The notes below the pieces were generated by a model, which was given only the letters and a program-made list of their open reading frames with translations, did no database searches and had not been told where the DNA came from. Below are positions 28,943 to 40,502 of a stretch of DNA of 64,000 nucleotides, piece after piece. This stretch comes from Pectobacterium polonicum. Lineage in GTDB: Bacteria; Pseudomonadota; Gammaproteobacteria; Enterobacterales; Enterobacteriaceae. The DNA lies in contig NZ_RJTN01000004.1 in assembly GCF_005497185.1 (NCBI RefSeq), positions 248,001 to 312,000 on the forward strand, read 5' to 3'. Position 1 is the stretch's first letter, and each line of letters begins with the position of its first letter. A program made the position numbers and the translations under genes.

Positions 28943-29941
28943 TTATTCGGCCGTCAGCGTCAGGCGTGCAACCTGACTACTGCGCACAAATTGGCTTAAA
29001 TCGACCGGCTTACCTTGAAATTGGATCTGTAGCGCCGCTGGTGCACCAATTTTAAGTTTATAAGGTGACTGGCCATCCAGATTCAGCGTGCCGCCATTAC
29101 GCTGCATGCCACTAAACAGTTTCTTACCGCTCGCATCCGTGACTTCCAACCAGCAATCAGCCGTAAAGGTCATGACCAATGCATGAGTTGCAGACACCGG
29201 ATTGCTCTCCGCTACCGTAGCAGCAGGTGCGACGGCCCCAGCCCCAAGTAAGGTATGACCCGCAGCCTGTGGCTGCGCCACGTTCGCCGATGAAGATGAT
29301 TGGCTGGACGGTGCAGCAGAAGGGGCTGTTGTGGAAGAAGGCGTCGTTGATGGTGCCGCAGCAATAGTGGCGGAAAGATCGACTGGCGTAGAAGAAGGTG
29401 CAGTTGCAGAACTCGACGTCGTGGTTTCCTGCGGAGCGCTGTTATCCATCAGCGGAACAGACTGCCCTTCCGTTTGCGCCTGTACCGAACTGGCGTGATC
29501 GACCATGCTGTTGATCTCTGCCTGTTGAGCCTGATGGTTTTGCCACCACCATGCCCCCGTCAGCCCCAGAACAACCAGCACAACCAGCCAGGTGATTGTC
29601 ATCAACCAACCATCACGCTTTTTGCGGCTTTTTTTCAGTGAAAAACTCTGCATCGGCGAAACTGAGATCGTTTTAGGCACGGCCTGTTTATCCACTATGG
29701 GAAGCAGATCATCTTCAGGCAAATGAACCAGCTTGGCATAAGAACGGATATAGCCGCGCAGAAAGGTCGGCGCTAAATCGGCAGGGGTCGTACCGTCTTC
29801 GATATCACGAACGGTGGTGATTTTAAGGCACAAACGCTCGGCAATAGTTTGCTGAGTCAGCCCAAGGCGTTCGCGCGCCTCACGCAGACGTTCACCGGGT
29901 AGTTTTGCTTCTGTTGTATTTTGGGTGGCTTCAGTATTCAT
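28943..29941 (-). CDS. rodZ: Cytoskeleton protein RodZ
   Basis: A 332-residue bitopic protein. The cytoplasmic HTH (about 18-85, [20 protein letters not shown]) binds MreB. One membrane segment lies near 112-133 ([16 protein letters not shown]). A Ser/Thr/Ala/Pro-rich periplasmic linker (about 160-230) follows, with a C-terminal beta domain that includes [20 protein letters not shown]. It sets rod shape. Its start overlaps the end of pilW by 11 bases, which suggests coupled translation. Confidence 0.97.
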   Translation of the reverse strand: MNTEATQNTTEAKLPGERLREARERLGLTQQTIAERLCLKITTVRDIEDGTTPADLAPTFLRGYIRSYAKLVHLPEDDLLPIVDKQAVPKTISVSPMQSFSLKKSRKKRDGWLMTITWLVVLVVLGLTGAWWWQNHQAQQAEINSMVDHASSVQAQTEGQSVPLMDNSAPQETTTSSSATAPSSTPVDLSATIAAAPSTTPSSTTAPSAAPSSQSSSSANVAQPQAAGHTLLGAGAVAPAATVAESNPVSATHALVMTFTADCWLEVTDASGKKLFSGMQRNGGTLNLDGQSPYKLKIGAPAALQIQFQGKPVDLSQFVRSSQVARLTLTAE

Positions 29942-30716
29942 TAGCTAAGAAATGCTGGTACTGTTTAGATTGTGGAAAACTTCGCGCCAGCACGTTGCCA
30001 TAACGTTCTTTATCGCCATCATGGCCCGCTAACGCGGCGAAACGAATCTGTAACCATAAACTTTCGGCACTGGCCGGAAGACTATGCTGATAAATCTCAA
30101 TCAGCAGTCGCGTTTGCTCACTGTTTCCGGCAGAAAACTGTTGGTTTGCTTCCGCCAGCAATGCGATGCCTTTCTTCGGGTCATATTTCAGCGCCCGACT
30201 TAATAAACGACGTGCGTCTTCAATTTGCCCGGCATTGAAAAAGCAGTATCCCGCATTTTCCAACGCATCAGCAACCTGACTGTAATCAGGAAGTTGTGCA
30301 GCCGCACTAAACTGTCGCTGCGCCGCTACATACTGCCCTAAACTACACAGAAACGCACCGTAATTATTCATGACGCTGCCATTTTCCGGCGCCATGTTCA
30401 GCACTTGCTGATAACGCTGTTCGGCCAGACGGTTTTCACCTATCCGCTGTTCGTAAAGCGCCATCCCCAATTGTGTTCGATAATCCTGCGGAGCAATCGC
30501 TACCGCCTTCTCAAGATTCTGCCGCGCCGAATCCAGATTATTGTGCGTCAAATACGCCAGCCCCAGCTGTAAGCGGGTTTGGGCGACCGCTGGATTTGTC
30601 ACCTCCTGAGGCGAATTCACGCATCCCACCAGCAGCAACACCGCAAACACACTACTCAGCGGTGATAACGGCCTTCCATGTAATAAAAACAGTCCCTGCA
30701 ATAGAGGCTTCACCAT
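29931..30716 (-). CDS. pilW: PilW/PilF-type lipoprotein for type IV pilus biogenesis
   Basis: A 261-residue protein with an N-terminal signal and the lipobox LLVGC near residue 32. Several tetratricopeptide repeats follow, for example [40 protein letters not shown] and [20 protein letters not shown]. The family pilots the PilQ secretin to the outer membrane. In E. coli the gene at this place is yfgA-adjacent and poorly studied. Pilus genes are not in this window, so the function is from family knowledge. Confidence 0.88.
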   Translation of the reverse strand: MVKPLLQGLFLLHGRPLSPLSSVFAVLLLVGCVNSPQEVTNPAVAQTRLQLGLAYLTHNNLDSARQNLEKAVAIAPQDYRTQLGMALYEQRIGENRLAEQRYQQVLNMAPENGSVMNNYGAFLCSLGQYVAAQRQFSAAAQLPDYSQVADALENAGYCFFNAGQIEDARRLLSRALKYDPKKGIALLAEANQQFSAGNSEQTRLLIEIYQHSLPASAESLWLQIRFAALAGHDGDKERYGNVLARSFPQSKQYQHFLANEY

Positions 30717-30892
30717 CCCTGTTCCCTCGCGTTGTCATTCCTGACAAAGAGGTTACCTGAATACAAACAGAGTGGCAGTCAGGCCTCACAACAACGCGGC
30801 ACGCCTCGCAATTTTCCCACCGCGGCCCTAAAAATGACCTCGGCGGCAAGACGTTGGGTTAACGCTTCCGCATTAACCCGTGCCATTCGTTA

Positions 30893-32095
30893 TCAGACCG
30901 CTTTCACCGCGATAGGTTCACCGGCCATTTTCTTCTTCAGAGTACGTTTGGTTCTGTCCACGACTTCCCCCGCCAACTGACCGCAGGCAGCATCAATGTC
31001 ATCCCCACGCGTTTTACGTACGATCGTCGTGAAACCATATTCCATCAGCACTTTGGAGAAACGGTCAACGCGGCTGTTTGAGCTGCGGCCATACGGCGCA
31101 CCTGGGAACGGGTTCCACGGAATCAGGTTGATCTTGCACGGCGTATCTTTCAGGCATTCAGCCAGTTGATGCGCATGCTCGGTACCGTCATTAATATGAT
31201 CCAGCATCACATACTCAACCGTAACGCGTCCCTGATTCGCATTGGATTTCTCCAAATAACGACGCACCGCGCTCAGGAACATCTCGATATTGTACTTTTT
31301 ATTGATCGGCATGATTTCGTTGCGGATATCGTCTGTCGGCGCATGAAGTGAAATCGCCAGCGCAACATCAATCATATCGCCTAATTTATCCAATGCTGGC
31401 ACCACACCAGACGTGGACAGCGTCACACGGCGCTTAGACAAACCAAAGCCGAAATCATCCAGCATAATTTCCATCGCTGGCACCACATTAGTCAGGTTCA
31501 GCAGTGGTTCACCCATCCCCATCATCACCACGTTGGTGATCGGACGCTGACCCGTGACTTTAAAAGCACCAATGATCTTCGCTGCGCGCCACACCTGACC
31601 GATGATTTCCGATACGCGCAGGTTACGATTAAAGCCCTGCTGCGCCGTTGAACAGAATTTACACTCCAGCGCACAGCCAACCTGAGAGGAGACGCACAGC
31701 GTGGCGCGATCTTCTTCTGGAATATAAACCGTTTCAACCCGCTGACCGCCGACCAGAATCGCCCACTTAATCGTGCCGTCGGAAGAACGTTGCTCATCCA
31801 CCACTTCGGGTGCACGGATCTCAGCGATTTCCTGCAATTTGGAACGGAAGACTTTATTGATATCCGTCATCTGGTTGAAGTCATCACAGCAGTAGTGATA
31901 GATCCATTTCATGACCTGATCGGCACGGAACGGCTTCTCCCCCATAGATACGAAAAGATCACGCATTTGCTGGCGGTTAAGATCAAGCAGGTTAATTTTT
32001 TCCGCACTAGTTTTAACGGATTGAGAAGCATCAGCAGATGCCGGGGAGAATTCAGACACGATAGTTTCAGACTCAGACACGATTTGCTTAGACAT
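30893..32095 (-). CDS. rlmN: 23S rRNA A2503 / tRNA A37 C2-methyltransferase RlmN
   Basis: A 400-residue radical SAM enzyme. The cluster motif C-x3-C-x2-C is in [16 protein letters not shown]. The catalytic Cys that carries the methylene is in [14 protein letters not shown] near residue 370, and MGMGEPLLN marks the SAM region. It methylates A2503 of 23S rRNA and A37 of some tRNAs. The first 35 residues are a Ser-rich N-terminal extension compared with E. coli (384). It depends on the isc products for its cluster. Confidence 0.97.
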   Translation of the reverse strand: MSKQIVSESETIVSEFSPASADASQSVKTSAEKINLLDLNRQQMRDLFVSMGEKPFRADQVMKWIYHYCCDDFNQMTDINKVFRSKLQEIAEIRAPEVVDEQRSSDGTIKWAILVGGQRVETVYIPEEDRATLCVSSQVGCALECKFCSTAQQGFNRNLRVSEIIGQVWRAAKIIGAFKVTGQRPITNVVMMGMGEPLLNLTNVVPAMEIMLDDFGFGLSKRRVTLSTSGVVPALDKLGDMIDVALAISLHAPTDDIRNEIMPINKKYNIEMFLSAVRRYLEKSNANQGRVTVEYVMLDHINDGTEHAHQLAECLKDTPCKINLIPWNPFPGAPYGRSSNSRVDRFSKVLMEYGFTTIVRKTRGDDIDAACGQLAGEVVDRTKRTLKKKMAGEPIAVKAV

Positions 32096-32339
32096 TGATA
32101 GATCCTGGCCTCGTTGTTACACGTTATGGCACTAAAAAAGAGGGTTGAATTCGATGGTAATGACCAAAGAAATGCCCCGGGCAAGTGCAGGCTCATCCGG
32201 GGCGCAGCATTGTACAAAGTTTAAAACAGGTAAGCTACTATCACCGCTTTTTTTCTGTGTCATCGCTTCAGAGTCGCGCACTGACTCGGTGAAAAAAGGG
32301 TCACATCACGAGTACTCACCTGCTATTACCCACGCAGAA

Positions 32340-32768
32340 TTATGCGCGTGGGCAGATTTCGTCTTCGCTAAAGAAATAAGCAATTTCACGCTGAGCAGAC
32401 TCAATGGAATCGGAACCATGCACCGCGTTTGCCGTGAAGCTGTCGGCATAATCAGCACGCAACGTTCCCGCCAACGCGTTAGCTGGGTTGGTGGCACCCA
32501 TGATGTCACGGTTACGTTGGACGGCGTTTTCACCTTCCAGCGCCTGCACCATGATCGGACCAGACATCATGAATTCAACCAGGCCATCAAAGAATGGCTT
32601 ACCTTTGTGCTCTGCGTAGAAACCTTCTGCCTGTTCACGGCTCAGGCGCAACATTTTAGCCGCAACGATGGTAAAACCAGCGCTTTCAAAGCGTGCGTAA
32701 ATTGCACCGATGGCATTCTTGGCAACCGCATTAGGTTTTACGATGGAGAAGGTACGTTCTATCGTCAT
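32340..32768 (-). CDS. ndk: Nucleoside diphosphate kinase
   Basis: A 142-residue enzyme that moves the gamma phosphate of ATP to nucleoside diphosphates through a phospho-His. The active site His117 is in NAVHGSDS, and the Kpn loop and nucleotide contacts [15 protein letters not shown] are present. It is upstream of rlmN with a 244-base gap. In E. coli pbpC and yfhM lie between ndk and sseA; here they are absent. Confidence 0.98.
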   Translation of the reverse strand: MTIERTFSIVKPNAVAKNAIGAIYARFESAGFTIVAAKMLRLSREQAEGFYAEHKGKPFFDGLVEFMMSGPIMVQALEGENAVQRNRDIMGATNPANALAGTLRADYADSFTANAVHGSDSIESAQREIAYFFSEDEICPRA

Positions 32769-33104
32769 ATTGACCTCATTAACTAAACTATCAGATTGCA
32801 GCCGGATTATAAGAGTTGTTTACCCAGCCGGTGAAAGTGGCGGAAATTATAGGGGTACTGGCCTTTATTGCCTACCAAGGAAATAACATTTTTATTAAAA
32901 AAATATTACCTATTCTTTTCTCTTCATTAACGATTCAATTCTCAATGATTGACGCCAATCGGGATGACCGGCTGCAATTAAAACAAGCCTATACAAACCG
33001 TAGCATCCAATCATCCATGGCTTGTCGGATTAGGGAAAATCGCTGACAATAAATCTATCATTGCACATCAGGGCTGAATCCCTCAGCTCTAGCGTGGAGG
33101 ATCT
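32769..33104. other. Intergenic region between ndk and sseA with no gene seen
   Basis: 336 bases that hold the divergent promoters of ndk and sseA. The middle (about 32,870-32,950) is A+T-rich. The longest ORF, 76 codons, has no recognisable features. This is the position where E. coli carries pbpC and yfhM. Confidence 0.6.
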
Positions 33105-33974
33105 ATGTCAGCATCGTCTTCTGATTTGCCCGTTTCTCATGAGCGGTTTGTGTCCGCAGACTGGCTTGCCAGCCACCTGAATGATAGCAACATCACGCTT
33201 ATTGACGCACGAATGCTACCACCGGGTAACGCTAGCCGTGATATTCATGCTGAATACCGCGACGGTCATTTGCCAGGCGCGGTTTTTTTTGACATTGAAG
33301 CCTTGTCCGATCACAGCACAGACCTGCCGCATATGATGCCAACTCGCGAAGATTTCGCACACGCGATGGGTGAACTGGGGATCGATAATCAGCAGCATCT
33401 GGTGATTTACGATGAAGGCAATCTCTTTTCCGCCCCCCGAGCATGGTGGATGCTGCACACCTTCGGTGCCACATCACTTTCTATTCTGAGCGGCGGGCTA
33501 GCAGGTTGGAAAGCGCAAGCCCTGCCACTGGAGCAAGGCGATGCCGTACGTAAGCCCGTCACGTTTCATGCCGCGTTGGATGAAAACGTCATTCGCTCAC
33601 GCGATGACGTACTTTCAATCAGCCGGGATAAATCAGAACAGATTATCGATGCCCGCCCCGCCCCACGCTTTCATGCCGAAGTGGACGAACCGCGCGCCGG
33701 CCTGCACCGTGGCCATATTCCCGGTAGCCTGAACGTGCCGTGGACCGATTTAGTGAATAACGGTACGTTGAAGCCCAATGCGGAACTGGCGACCATTCTG
33801 CATAAGCAGGGCGTGGATTTCACTCGCCCCATCGTCGCCAGCTGTGGTTCTGGCGTGACGGCGTGCGTCGTAGTATTAGCGCTGACGCAGTTAAATGTCC
33901 CTAATGTGACGTTATACGATGGGTCGTGGAGCGACTGGGGGAGCCGCGATGATGTCCCGATTGCACGCGATTAA
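33105..33974 (+). CDS. sseA: 3-mercaptopyruvate sulfurtransferase
   Basis: A 289-residue tandem rhodanese. The inactive first domain has IDARMLPPGNASRDIHAEY; the second carries the active Cys247 in the loop ASCGSGVTAC, the CGSGVTA form typical of mercaptopyruvate sulfurtransferases rather than thiosulfate ones. It moves sulfane sulfur to cyanide or thiols. The ATG follows AGCGTGGAGGATCT. It is monocistronic and divergent from ndk. Confidence 0.97.
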   Translation: MSASSSDLPVSHERFVSADWLASHLNDSNITLIDARMLPPGNASRDIHAEYRDGHLPGAVFFDIEALSDHSTDLPHMMPTREDFAHAMGELGIDNQQHLVIYDEGNLFSAPRAWWMLHTFGATSLSILSGGLAGWKAQALPLEQGDAVRKPVTFHAALDENVIRSRDDVLSISRDKSEQIIDARPAPRFHAEVDEPRAGLHRGHIPGSLNVPWTDLVNNGTLKPNAELATILHKQGVDFTRPIVASCGSGVTACVVVLALTQLNVPNVTLYDGSWSDWGSRDDVPIARD

Positions 33975-34071
33975 TGCCGGGTGAGATTGTATTCAACCGC
34001 GAATGACGGTCAGGTGTAGAGCAGGCAACAGCGGAAAAAGCGTAATCCGCTGTCGCCTATATCAAACTTAG

Positions 34072-34204
34072 ATACCCTAAATAATTCGAGTTGCGTGACA
34101 AAACGTGAGCGTTTTGAACAGCGCTATGCGCTGGCTCGAAGGGCGAAGCTCAGCGATGAGCCGAGTATTACCAACGCACAAGCAGCTTGAAGTATGACGA
34201 GTAT
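34072..34204. repeat. ERIC-type repeat, degenerate, next to sseB
   Basis: This 133-base element has imperfect terminal inverted repeats: ATACCCTAAATAATTCGAGT at the left and GCAGCTTGAAGTATGACGAG at the right. The inside keeps traces of the ERIC core, for example CCAACGCACAAGC, and can fold back over long stretches. It ends at the last base of the sseB stop codon. Confidence 0.75.
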
Positions 34205-34998
34205 CAGGCGTTGCCGGTGGCCTTAAACTCCCGCAGGAAACTGCCCCACTTGCGCTCGTAGAACGGCGTGGTGTGTTTAATCATATAATGGCTGATACCC
34301 GGCTCGCCGTCTTTCACCAGACACAAATCGACAGGACGATCGTCCGGTAAGGTATCGCTAGCGACGTTGCCCGCCTCACGAATGATGGTTTCCTCGTCCC
34401 GATCGGCATCGATACCAATCAGCAGGTGCGGCTGTTCTTCACCTGGCTCCTGAATCTGTGCCAAAAACGCCCGTTTTACCTGGCGGTGTTTGGCAAACAG
34501 CTGCGTCAAAGAATCAATCATCTGTGCTGGCATCTCGGCTGGCTGGCTCAGCATCACCTGCATATCTTCTTCAACAACGCGCTGCTGAACAAAACCATTG
34601 CCTTCGCCAGACAGAATATGTTCAATTTCCTGCGGCAAAAATTCTTTGCCATACGGTAGTTTAGGATTAAGGAACAGCGTGACGCCCTGCGTCATTTCAA
34701 ACAACGACCGTACTGGCAGTGCCAGAAAAGGGGCTTCTTCCGTAATCACGCTCTGTAACGCTTCCAGGGAAGAAAAGAAGGGAATGGCGGATGAACCATC
34801 GTCTTTTTCCCAGTGCTGGATGTTCACATTACTGCCCGCATGCAATACTACCTCACCGGATTCATCCCCGTCGTCGGTACTGCCTAGTACAAACACCGTA
34901 GCTTCCATCAGTTCACTGAAAAATTCAGGACGATGCGCCGGCTCCGTTGCGGCCAGAATCAGCACGTCTTCCAGTTTGTTACGTGGCGAAAACTCCAT
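34204..34998 (-). CDS. sseB: SseB, enhanced serine sensitivity protein
   Basis: A 264-residue cytoplasmic protein with an N-terminal SseB domain (LEDVLILAATEPAHRPEFFS, then FSSLEALQSVITEEAPF) and a C-terminal SseB domain ending in FYERKWGSFLREFKATG. In E. coli overexpression makes cells sensitive to serine, but the molecular role is unknown. It follows pepB by 91 bases. Its 3' end touches an ERIC element, so its transcript may carry the repeat hairpin. Confidence 0.94.
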   Translation of the reverse strand: MEFSPRNKLEDVLILAATEPAHRPEFFSELMEATVFVLGSTDDGDESGEVVLHAGSNVNIQHWEKDDGSSAIPFFSSLEALQSVITEEAPFLALPVRSLFEMTQGVTLFLNPKLPYGKEFLPQEIEHILSGEGNGFVQQRVVEEDMQVMLSQPAEMPAQMIDSLTQLFAKHRQVKRAFLAQIQEPGEEQPHLLIGIDADRDEETIIREAGNVASDTLPDDRPVDLCLVKDGEPGISHYMIKHTTPFYERKWGSFLREFKATGNA

Positions 34999-35089
34999 AC
35001 TTTCCTCAACATGATTACGTTAAAAGCCGGCGCGTTGAGGCCCGGCTTTATTTCTTCAACACATTAAATGGCAGATAAACCTGAATCGA

Positions 35090-36400
35090 CTATTTGGCGT
35101 TGCTCAGCAGGAGATTCGCCAATGTGCGAACACCAAGCCCCGTCGCGCCTGTCGCCCACTGATCTACCGCACTTTTGCGGTACGTTGCGGAACAGTCGAT
35201 GTGCAGCCAGCCCTGCTGGTAATTTTTCACAAAATGCGACAGAAAAGCCGCTGCCGTGCTGGCACCGGCGGTGTGTGCACCGCTGGCAATATTGTTCAGA
35301 TCGGCAAAGCTTGACGGCAGATGGCTGCGGTGGAATTCTTCCAGCGGCAAGCGCCAGAACGGTTCGTTTTCTTCTTTCGCACTTTCCTGCAATGCCGCCA
35401 CCAGCTCATCATCAAAGCTAAACAGCGCGTGATAATCGTTACCCAGCGCCATTTTCGCTGCGCCTGTCAACGTGGCACAGTCGATAATCCACTGCGGATT
35501 CTGCTCGGAAGCATCGATCAGACCATCCGCCAGTACCAGACGCCCTTCCGCGTCGGTGTTCATCACTTCAACCGTTTTGCCGTTACGGTAGCGAATAATA
35601 TCGCCCAGACGGAACGCATTGCCGCTCACCATGTTGTCTGCACAGCACAGGTACAGCTTCACACGCTGTTGCAAACCGCGTGACGCCGCCAGCGCCAGTG
35701 CGCCAGTCAGGGTGGCCGCACCGCCCATGTCTGACTTCATGGAATCCATGGACCCGCTAGGCTTGAGGCTGTAGCCGCCGGTATCAAACGTAATACCTTT
35801 ACCCACCAGACAGGCGAATACTGGCGCATCCGGATTGCCCGTTGGGTTATAGTCCAGCGCCAGCAGCACCGGCTGACGTTCAGAGCCGCGGCCCACCGTG
35901 TGCAGACCAGCATAATTCTGTTCACGCAGATCTTCACCTTTGGTGATGCGGTAGCTGACGGCATCACAGGCTACATCGCACAGCAGGTCGATTGCACGGG
36001 TCGCCAGTTGCTCTGGCCCCAAATCTTCGGCAGGCAGGTTGATGGTGTCACGCACCCAGTCCACAATCTTCAGGCGATCGTTCAGCTCTTGCTTATCCGC
36101 GTCGTTCAGTTCCGCCCATTCGACCGTTCTTTGCCCTTTCGGCCCACGATAGCCCTGCCAGAATGCCCAGCTGTTTGCCAGATCCCAGCCTTCCCCCGCT
36201 AACGTAACGTGTTTAATCCCCTGCCCATCGATTTTACGGGCGGCACGCTGGATCGTTGCCAAGGCAGCTTTGCCATTCAGCGACATCGACCCAACATGAA
36301 TGGTAAAGCCCTGCTCATTCACACTCAGCGTCGCTTTTTCTCCCCAGCGCGCGTCAGCAGGTTGAGTGGAGAGTGAAATCAGCATGGTATTGTTCGTCAT
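35090..36400 (-). CDS. pepB: Peptidase B (M17 leucyl aminopeptidase family)
   Basis: The ATG at 36400 follows TCGGAGAAGCACT and gives 436 residues; the frame extends 13 codons further upstream. The two-metal site is in [20 protein letters not shown] (broken by a turn), [10 protein letters not shown] and [14 protein letters not shown]. It removes N-terminal residues, preferring acidic ones, from peptides with Cys-Gly type products. It lies downstream of iscX after 212 bases and before sseB, the E. coli order. Confidence 0.97.
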   Translation of the reverse strand: MTNNTMLISLSTQPADARWGEKATLSVNEQGFTIHVGSMSLNGKAALATIQRAARKIDGQGIKHVTLAGEGWDLANSWAFWQGYRGPKGQRTVEWAELNDADKQELNDRLKIVDWVRDTINLPAEDLGPEQLATRAIDLLCDVACDAVSYRITKGEDLREQNYAGLHTVGRGSERQPVLLALDYNPTGNPDAPVFACLVGKGITFDTGGYSLKPSGSMDSMKSDMGGAATLTGALALAASRGLQQRVKLYLCCADNMVSGNAFRLGDIIRYRNGKTVEVMNTDAEGRLVLADGLIDASEQNPQWIIDCATLTGAAKMALGNDYHALFSFDDELVAALQESAKEENEPFWRLPLEEFHRSHLPSSFADLNNIASGAHTAGASTAAAFLSHFVKNYQQGWLHIDCSATYRKSAVDQWATGATGLGVRTLANLLLSNAK

Positions 36401-36612
36401 AGTGCTTCTCCGATAATAGGTATTCCTGCCACTTTTCATGTTTGCAGGTGATGTTCATATTTGCAGACATTCTGCTTATCAATGCGTGTTTATAAACGCT
36501 CTCGCTTATAAATACTCGGTTTGCAGATAAATAAACGGTGCATCATGACATGCAAATGTTACGAATTTTGGCACGAAATAAAATGGGCCACCCAAGGCAG
36601 CCCGTCATAATG

Positions 36613-36813
36613 TTAGTCGGCTTCATCTAACCAGACCAACAGGATCGCTTCCAGAATTTTTTCATTGGAGGCATCTGGCCGATCGTCAAATTCATCCAGT
36701 TCGCAGATCCACTGGTGCATGTCCGTGAAACGTACGGTTTTCGGATCGAGATCGGGGAACTGGTCGTAAAGCGCTTCACCGATAGCCCGGCTGTCTGTCC
36801 ATTTTAATCCCAT
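36613..36813 (-). CDS. iscX: IscX (YfhJ), Fe-S assembly accessory protein
   Basis: A 66-residue acidic protein, [20 protein letters not shown] then [20 protein letters not shown]. It binds IscS and iron and tunes cluster assembly. It is the last gene of the isc cluster, 21 bases after fdx. Length equals the E. coli protein. Confidence 0.97.
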   Translation of the reverse strand: MGLKWTDSRAIGEALYDQFPDLDPKTVRFTDMHQWICELDEFDDRPDASNEKILEAILLVWLDEAD

Positions 36814-36834
36814 CGCGGTTTCTCCTTATTCAGA

Positions 36835-37170
36835 TCAATGCTCGCGCGCATGGTTGATCGTATAGCGCGGGATCTCGACAACCAGATCGTCCCCGGCGAT
36901 ACGCGCCTGACAGCCCAGACGACTTTCCGGCTCCAGCCCCCAGGCTTTATCTAACATATCGTCTTCGTCTTCTGTACTTTCTGCCAGCGAGTCAAAGCCT
37001 TCGCGCACGATGCAGTGGCAGGTGGTACAGGCACAGGATTTCTCGCAGGCGTGCTCAACGTCAATACCGTTACGCAGGGCGACTTCCAAAATGCTTTCAC
37101 CGCGTTCCGCTTCCAAAACCGCCCCTTCAGGACACAGATCCTGATGCGGTAAAAAAACTATCTTAGGCAT
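36835..37170 (-). CDS. fdx: [2Fe-2S] ferredoxin of the Isc system
   Basis: The ATG at 37170 (MPKIVFLPHQDLCPEGA) gives 111 residues as in E. coli. The cluster ligands are C42, C48 and C51 in ACEKSCACTTC and a fourth near residue 87 in RLGCQARI. It supplies electrons for cluster building and release on IscU and IscA. Its start is one base past the hscA stop, so translation is likely coupled. Confidence 0.98.
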   Translation of the reverse strand: MPKIVFLPHQDLCPEGAVLEAERGESILEVALRNGIDVEHACEKSCACTTCHCIVREGFDSLAESTEDEDDMLDKAWGLEPESRLGCQARIAGDDLVVEIPRYTINHAREH

Positions 37171-37171
37171 G

Positions 37172-39022
37172 TTACACCTCATCCACAGAATGGCCTGCTA
37201 GCGCGCGACGGATAGAGGCATCCATGCGGCGGGCGGCGAATTCCTGGGTTTGTTGATCGACTGTTTTAATCGCGGCTTCAATCGCCACGGGATTGCTTCC
37301 CTGCATCATCGTATGCAGGTGTTCGGATGCCGCGACAATGATGCCTTTTTCGTCATGGCTCAATAATTCTGCGTCGGCCACCAGCGCACTTTGCAAGCTT
37401 TCCAGCACGCGTGCTGCCTCGACTTTTTGCTCTGCCAGCCGACGCGCGCCAACATCTTCCTTCGCATTCAGCATCGAGTCGGTGATCATCGTGGCAATTT
37501 CCGTATCGCTCAAACCGTATGACGGTTTAACCTGAATGGATGCCTCAACGCCCGTCGACTTCTCCATCGCCGTCACGCTCAGCAAGCCATCCGCATCGAC
37601 CTGAAAGGTCACGCGAATGTGAGCCCCACCAGCAGGCAGCGGCGGCAGGCCGCGCAGTGAGAAGCGCGCCAGCGAACGGCAATCCGCCACCATTTCGCGT
37701 TCGCCTTGCAAGACGTGGATCATCATGCCGCTCTGGCCGTCTTTGAAGGTGGTGAATTCCTGTGCGCGGGCAACGGGGATCGTGGTATTGCGCGGAATGA
37801 TTTTTTCCACCAGCCCGCCCATCGTCTCCAGCCCCAGCGACAAGGGGATCACATCCAGCAGCAGCATTTCGCTGTCTGGCTTGTTGCCCACCAGAATATC
37901 CGCCTGGATCGCCGCGCCGATAGCCACAACCTTGTCTGGATCGATCGACGTCAGCGGTGTACGACCAAAAAACGTTCTTACTTGATCGCGCACCAGCGGA
38001 ACACGCGTCGATCCGCCCACCATCACGACTTCCAGCACCTCTTCTGCCGTCAGCCCCGCGTCTTTCAGCGTACGACGGCAGGACAGCAGCGTGCGTTTCA
38101 CCAGCGGAGCAATCAGTGCATCAAGCTGTTCGCGGGTGATATCGCCCTGCCAGCCTGCGACATCCACAAGCACCGACTCGGCGCCGCTTAGCGCAATCTT
38201 GGCTTTCACCGCCGCATCACGAAAGGCATGATCCAACTGGCGATCGTCACGATCGTGAATACCCGCCTGCTCACGCAGCCACTCCGCCAGCAGATGATCG
38301 AAATCATCACCGCCCAATGCAGAATCGCCGCCCGTCGCCAGCACTTCAAAGACGCCACGACTTAAGCGCAGAATGGAAATATCAAAAGTACCGCCGCCCA
38401 GATCGTAAATGGCGATCACGCCTTCTTTACCGGAATCCAGCCCGTAGGCAATCGCGGCTGCGGTCGGTTCGTTCAGTAGGCGTAGGACGTGCAGCCCAGC
38501 CAGACGTGCCGCATCTTTGGTGCCCTGACGCTGTGCGTCATCGAAATAGGCGGGAACGGTAATCACCACGCCATCCGGCACACCGCCTAACGCCGCTTCC
38601 GCACGCGCAGCCAGCGCGGACAAAATATCCGCCGATACCTGTACAGGATTGAGGTTGCCGGCCGACGTCTGAATCAGCGGCAGACCGTTATCGCTGGCAT
38701 AAAAGCGATAGGGTAAATGCGGGTAACGCTGCTGAATATCGTCCAGAGAACGCCCCATCAGGCGTTTAACTGAACTGACGGTATTTTCCAGATCGTGGGC
38801 AGCATTGTCGCGCGCGTGCCAGCCGACGCTGTGACCATCGTGACGATAGTGGACAACCGACGGCAGCAGGTCGCGTCCGTCGCTATCCGCGAGCGTCTGC
38901 GCTTCGCCGCTGCGTACGGTGGCAACAAGAGAATGGGTGGTGCCTAAATCAATACCGACAGCCAGACGGCGCTGGTGCGGTGCGGCGCTAAGGCCAGGCT
39001 CACTAATTTGTAATAAGGCCAT
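37172..39022 (-). CDS. hscA: Fe-S cluster chaperone HscA (Hsp70 family)
   Basis: A 616-residue Hsp70. The ATPase half starts near residue 20 ([15 protein letters not shown]), with [15 protein letters not shown] near 205 and [14 protein letters not shown] near 340. The substrate domain follows from about 390. It binds the LPPVK motif of IscU and, with HscB, drives cluster transfer. The J partner HscB is the next gene upstream. Confidence 0.98.
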   Translation of the reverse strand: MALLQISEPGLSAAPHQRRLAVGIDLGTTHSLVATVRSGEAQTLADSDGRDLLPSVVHYRHDGHSVGWHARDNAAHDLENTVSSVKRLMGRSLDDIQQRYPHLPYRFYASDNGLPLIQTSAGNLNPVQVSADILSALAARAEAALGGVPDGVVITVPAYFDDAQRQGTKDAARLAGLHVLRLLNEPTAAAIAYGLDSGKEGVIAIYDLGGGTFDISILRLSRGVFEVLATGGDSALGGDDFDHLLAEWLREQAGIHDRDDRQLDHAFRDAAVKAKIALSGAESVLVDVAGWQGDITREQLDALIAPLVKRTLLSCRRTLKDAGLTAEEVLEVVMVGGSTRVPLVRDQVRTFFGRTPLTSIDPDKVVAIGAAIQADILVGNKPDSEMLLLDVIPLSLGLETMGGLVEKIIPRNTTIPVARAQEFTTFKDGQSGMMIHVLQGEREMVADCRSLARFSLRGLPPLPAGGAHIRVTFQVDADGLLSVTAMEKSTGVEASIQVKPSYGLSDTEIATMITDSMLNAKEDVGARRLAEQKVEAARVLESLQSALVADAELLSHDEKGIIVAASEHLHTMMQGSNPVAIEAAIKTVDQQTQEFAARRMDASIRRALAGHSVDEV

Positions 39023-39097
39023 ATTGAGCTTCCATCAATTGGCTGACGAAAAAACCGGTATGGTAATCACCATCGGGTTTCCCGCCGGATTAACCAG

Positions 39098-39616
39098 TTA
39101 TCTGTCCAGCAATTGTTCTTCGAGTTCTTCAACCTGTTGCTGGAGCTTGTCTAAAAAGCGTAGCTTGCGCACGGTATCCGCGGCGTCTGTCCACGTCTCA
39201 TTATCGAGTTCATCACGCATATGCGAACGGCGCTTAACGATCATTGCCTGCAACCGCTCCGCGAAGGCCGTCAGCGCTTCATCCGCATCAGATCGCGGTG
39301 AGATCGCCTCCAACTCTTCACGCAGTTCCAGCTGTTCCATCAGGAATGCCGTGTCCTTCATCGTATGCTGTTCGTTGTTCACATCAAAACCGTGCAGCGA
39401 CAGCATGTACTCCGCGCGTTTCAGCGGATGCTTGAGCGCCTGATAGGCGTTATTGATCGTCGCCGCCTGCTGCACCGCTAGCATGCGCTCGCGTTCTGGG
39501 CTGGCCGCATAACGGTCAGGATGGAACTGCCGCTGCAAATCCTGAAAACGGGATGCAAGCAGGCCGCCATCCACATCATAGCGAATCGGCAGCCCGAATA
39601 ACGTAAAGTAATCCAT
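39098..39616 (-). CDS. hscB: Co-chaperone HscB (J domain)
   Basis: The ATG at 39616 ([17 protein letters not shown]) gives 172 residues, one more than E. coli; the frame is open 13 codons upstream. The J domain (1-75) keeps the HPD motif in [10 protein letters not shown], and the C-terminal helical domain binds IscU. It stimulates the HscA ATPase. It lies between iscA and hscA. Confidence 0.97.
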   Translation of the reverse strand: MDYFTLFGLPIRYDVDGGLLASRFQDLQRQFHPDRYAASPERERMLAVQQAATINNAYQALKHPLKRAEYMLSLHGFDVNNEQHTMKDTAFLMEQLELREELEAISPRSDADEALTAFAERLQAMIVKRRSHMRDELDNETWTDAADTVRKLRFLDKLQQQVEELEEQLLDR

Positions 39617-39687
39617 AGTGGTACTCTGGGAGTTCTGGGTAGTTGCGCTTGCCATTCATTGATAGCACGCTCACTACCCAAGAGGGG

Positions 39688-40011
39688 TCAGACGTTGAAA
39701 CTTTCGCCGCAACCACATTCGCCGGTAATGTTCGGATTATTGAACTTAAAGCCTTCGTTCAGCCCTTCTTTGACGAAATCCAATTCGGTTCCGTCAAGAT
39801 AGACCAGACTTTTGCCGTCCACGATGACTTTGACACCTTTGTCTTCAAAGACCGTATCACCGTCGTTCAAATCATCCACAAACTCCAGCACATACGCCAT
39901 ACCGGAACAGCCGGATGTCCGTACGCCAAGACGCAGCCCAAGACCTTTGCCCCGGTTTGCGATGAAAGCGCTCACGCGTTGTGCCGCACTTTCGCTCAGA
40001 GAAATCGACAT
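39688..40011 (-). CDS. iscA: A-type Fe-S carrier IscA
   Basis: The ATG at 40011 ([17 protein letters not shown]) gives 107 residues as in E. coli. The three conserved Cys are in [12 protein letters not shown] near residue 35 and the C-terminal [10 protein letters not shown]. It holds iron or a cluster and passes it to target proteins. It lies 80 bases after iscU. Confidence 0.98.
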   Translation of the reverse strand: MSISLSESAAQRVSAFIANRGKGLGLRLGVRTSGCSGMAYVLEFVDDLNDGDTVFEDKGVKVIVDGKSLVYLDGTELDFVKEGLNEGFKFNNPNITGECGCGESFNV

Positions 40012-40091
40012 ACTGTTACCTCGATCGTTCGCCAGCTCGACGGGATCAGGCACCGAGAGAAACGGTGCCCCGACGAGTTCAGCCGCAGAGA

Positions 40092-40478
40092 TTACTGCGC
40101 GTCGCGTTTACTTTTGTAATCCGCAATCGCTGCCTTGATAGCGTCTTCCGCCAGAATGGAGCAGTGAATCTTCACTGGCGGTAGCTCAAGCTCTTCGGCA
40201 ATCTGCGTGTTCTTAATCGCTTCAGCTTCATTGAGCGATTTGCCTTTTACCCACTCGGTGACCAGCGAGCTGGAGGCAATGGCAGAACCACAACCGTATG
40301 TCTTGAAGCGGGCATCCTCAATGATACCCTCATTGTTGACTTTTATCTGCAACTTCATCACATCGCCGCACGCTGGCGCGCCGACCATGCCACTACCGAT
40401 AGAAGGATCGGCGTTGTCAAACGAACCCACATTGCGTGGATTTTCGTAGTGATCAATTACTTTTTCGCTGTAAGCCAT
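40092..40478 (-). CDS. iscU: Fe-S cluster scaffold IscU
   Basis: A 128-residue scaffold. Cluster ligands are C37 in [10 protein letters not shown]63 in TYGCGSAIA and the Cys in [12 protein letters not shown], and the LPPVK motif recognised by HscA is present just before the last. Asp39 in CGDV is kept. It lies 24 bases after iscS. Confidence 0.98.
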   Translation of the reverse strand: MAYSEKVIDHYENPRNVGSFDNADPSIGSGMVGAPACGDVMKLQIKVNNEGIIEDARFKTYGCGSAIASSSLVTEWVKGKSLNEAEAIKNTQIAEELELPPVKIHCSILAEDAIKAAIADYKSKRDAQ

Positions 40479-40502
40479 GATAGTCGTCCCCGCTCTGGTG
40501 AA

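Noticed and set aside
32816-33046. 76-codon open frame between ndk and sseA
   Set aside because: No ribosome site, no known features, and it covers the region expected to hold promoters.
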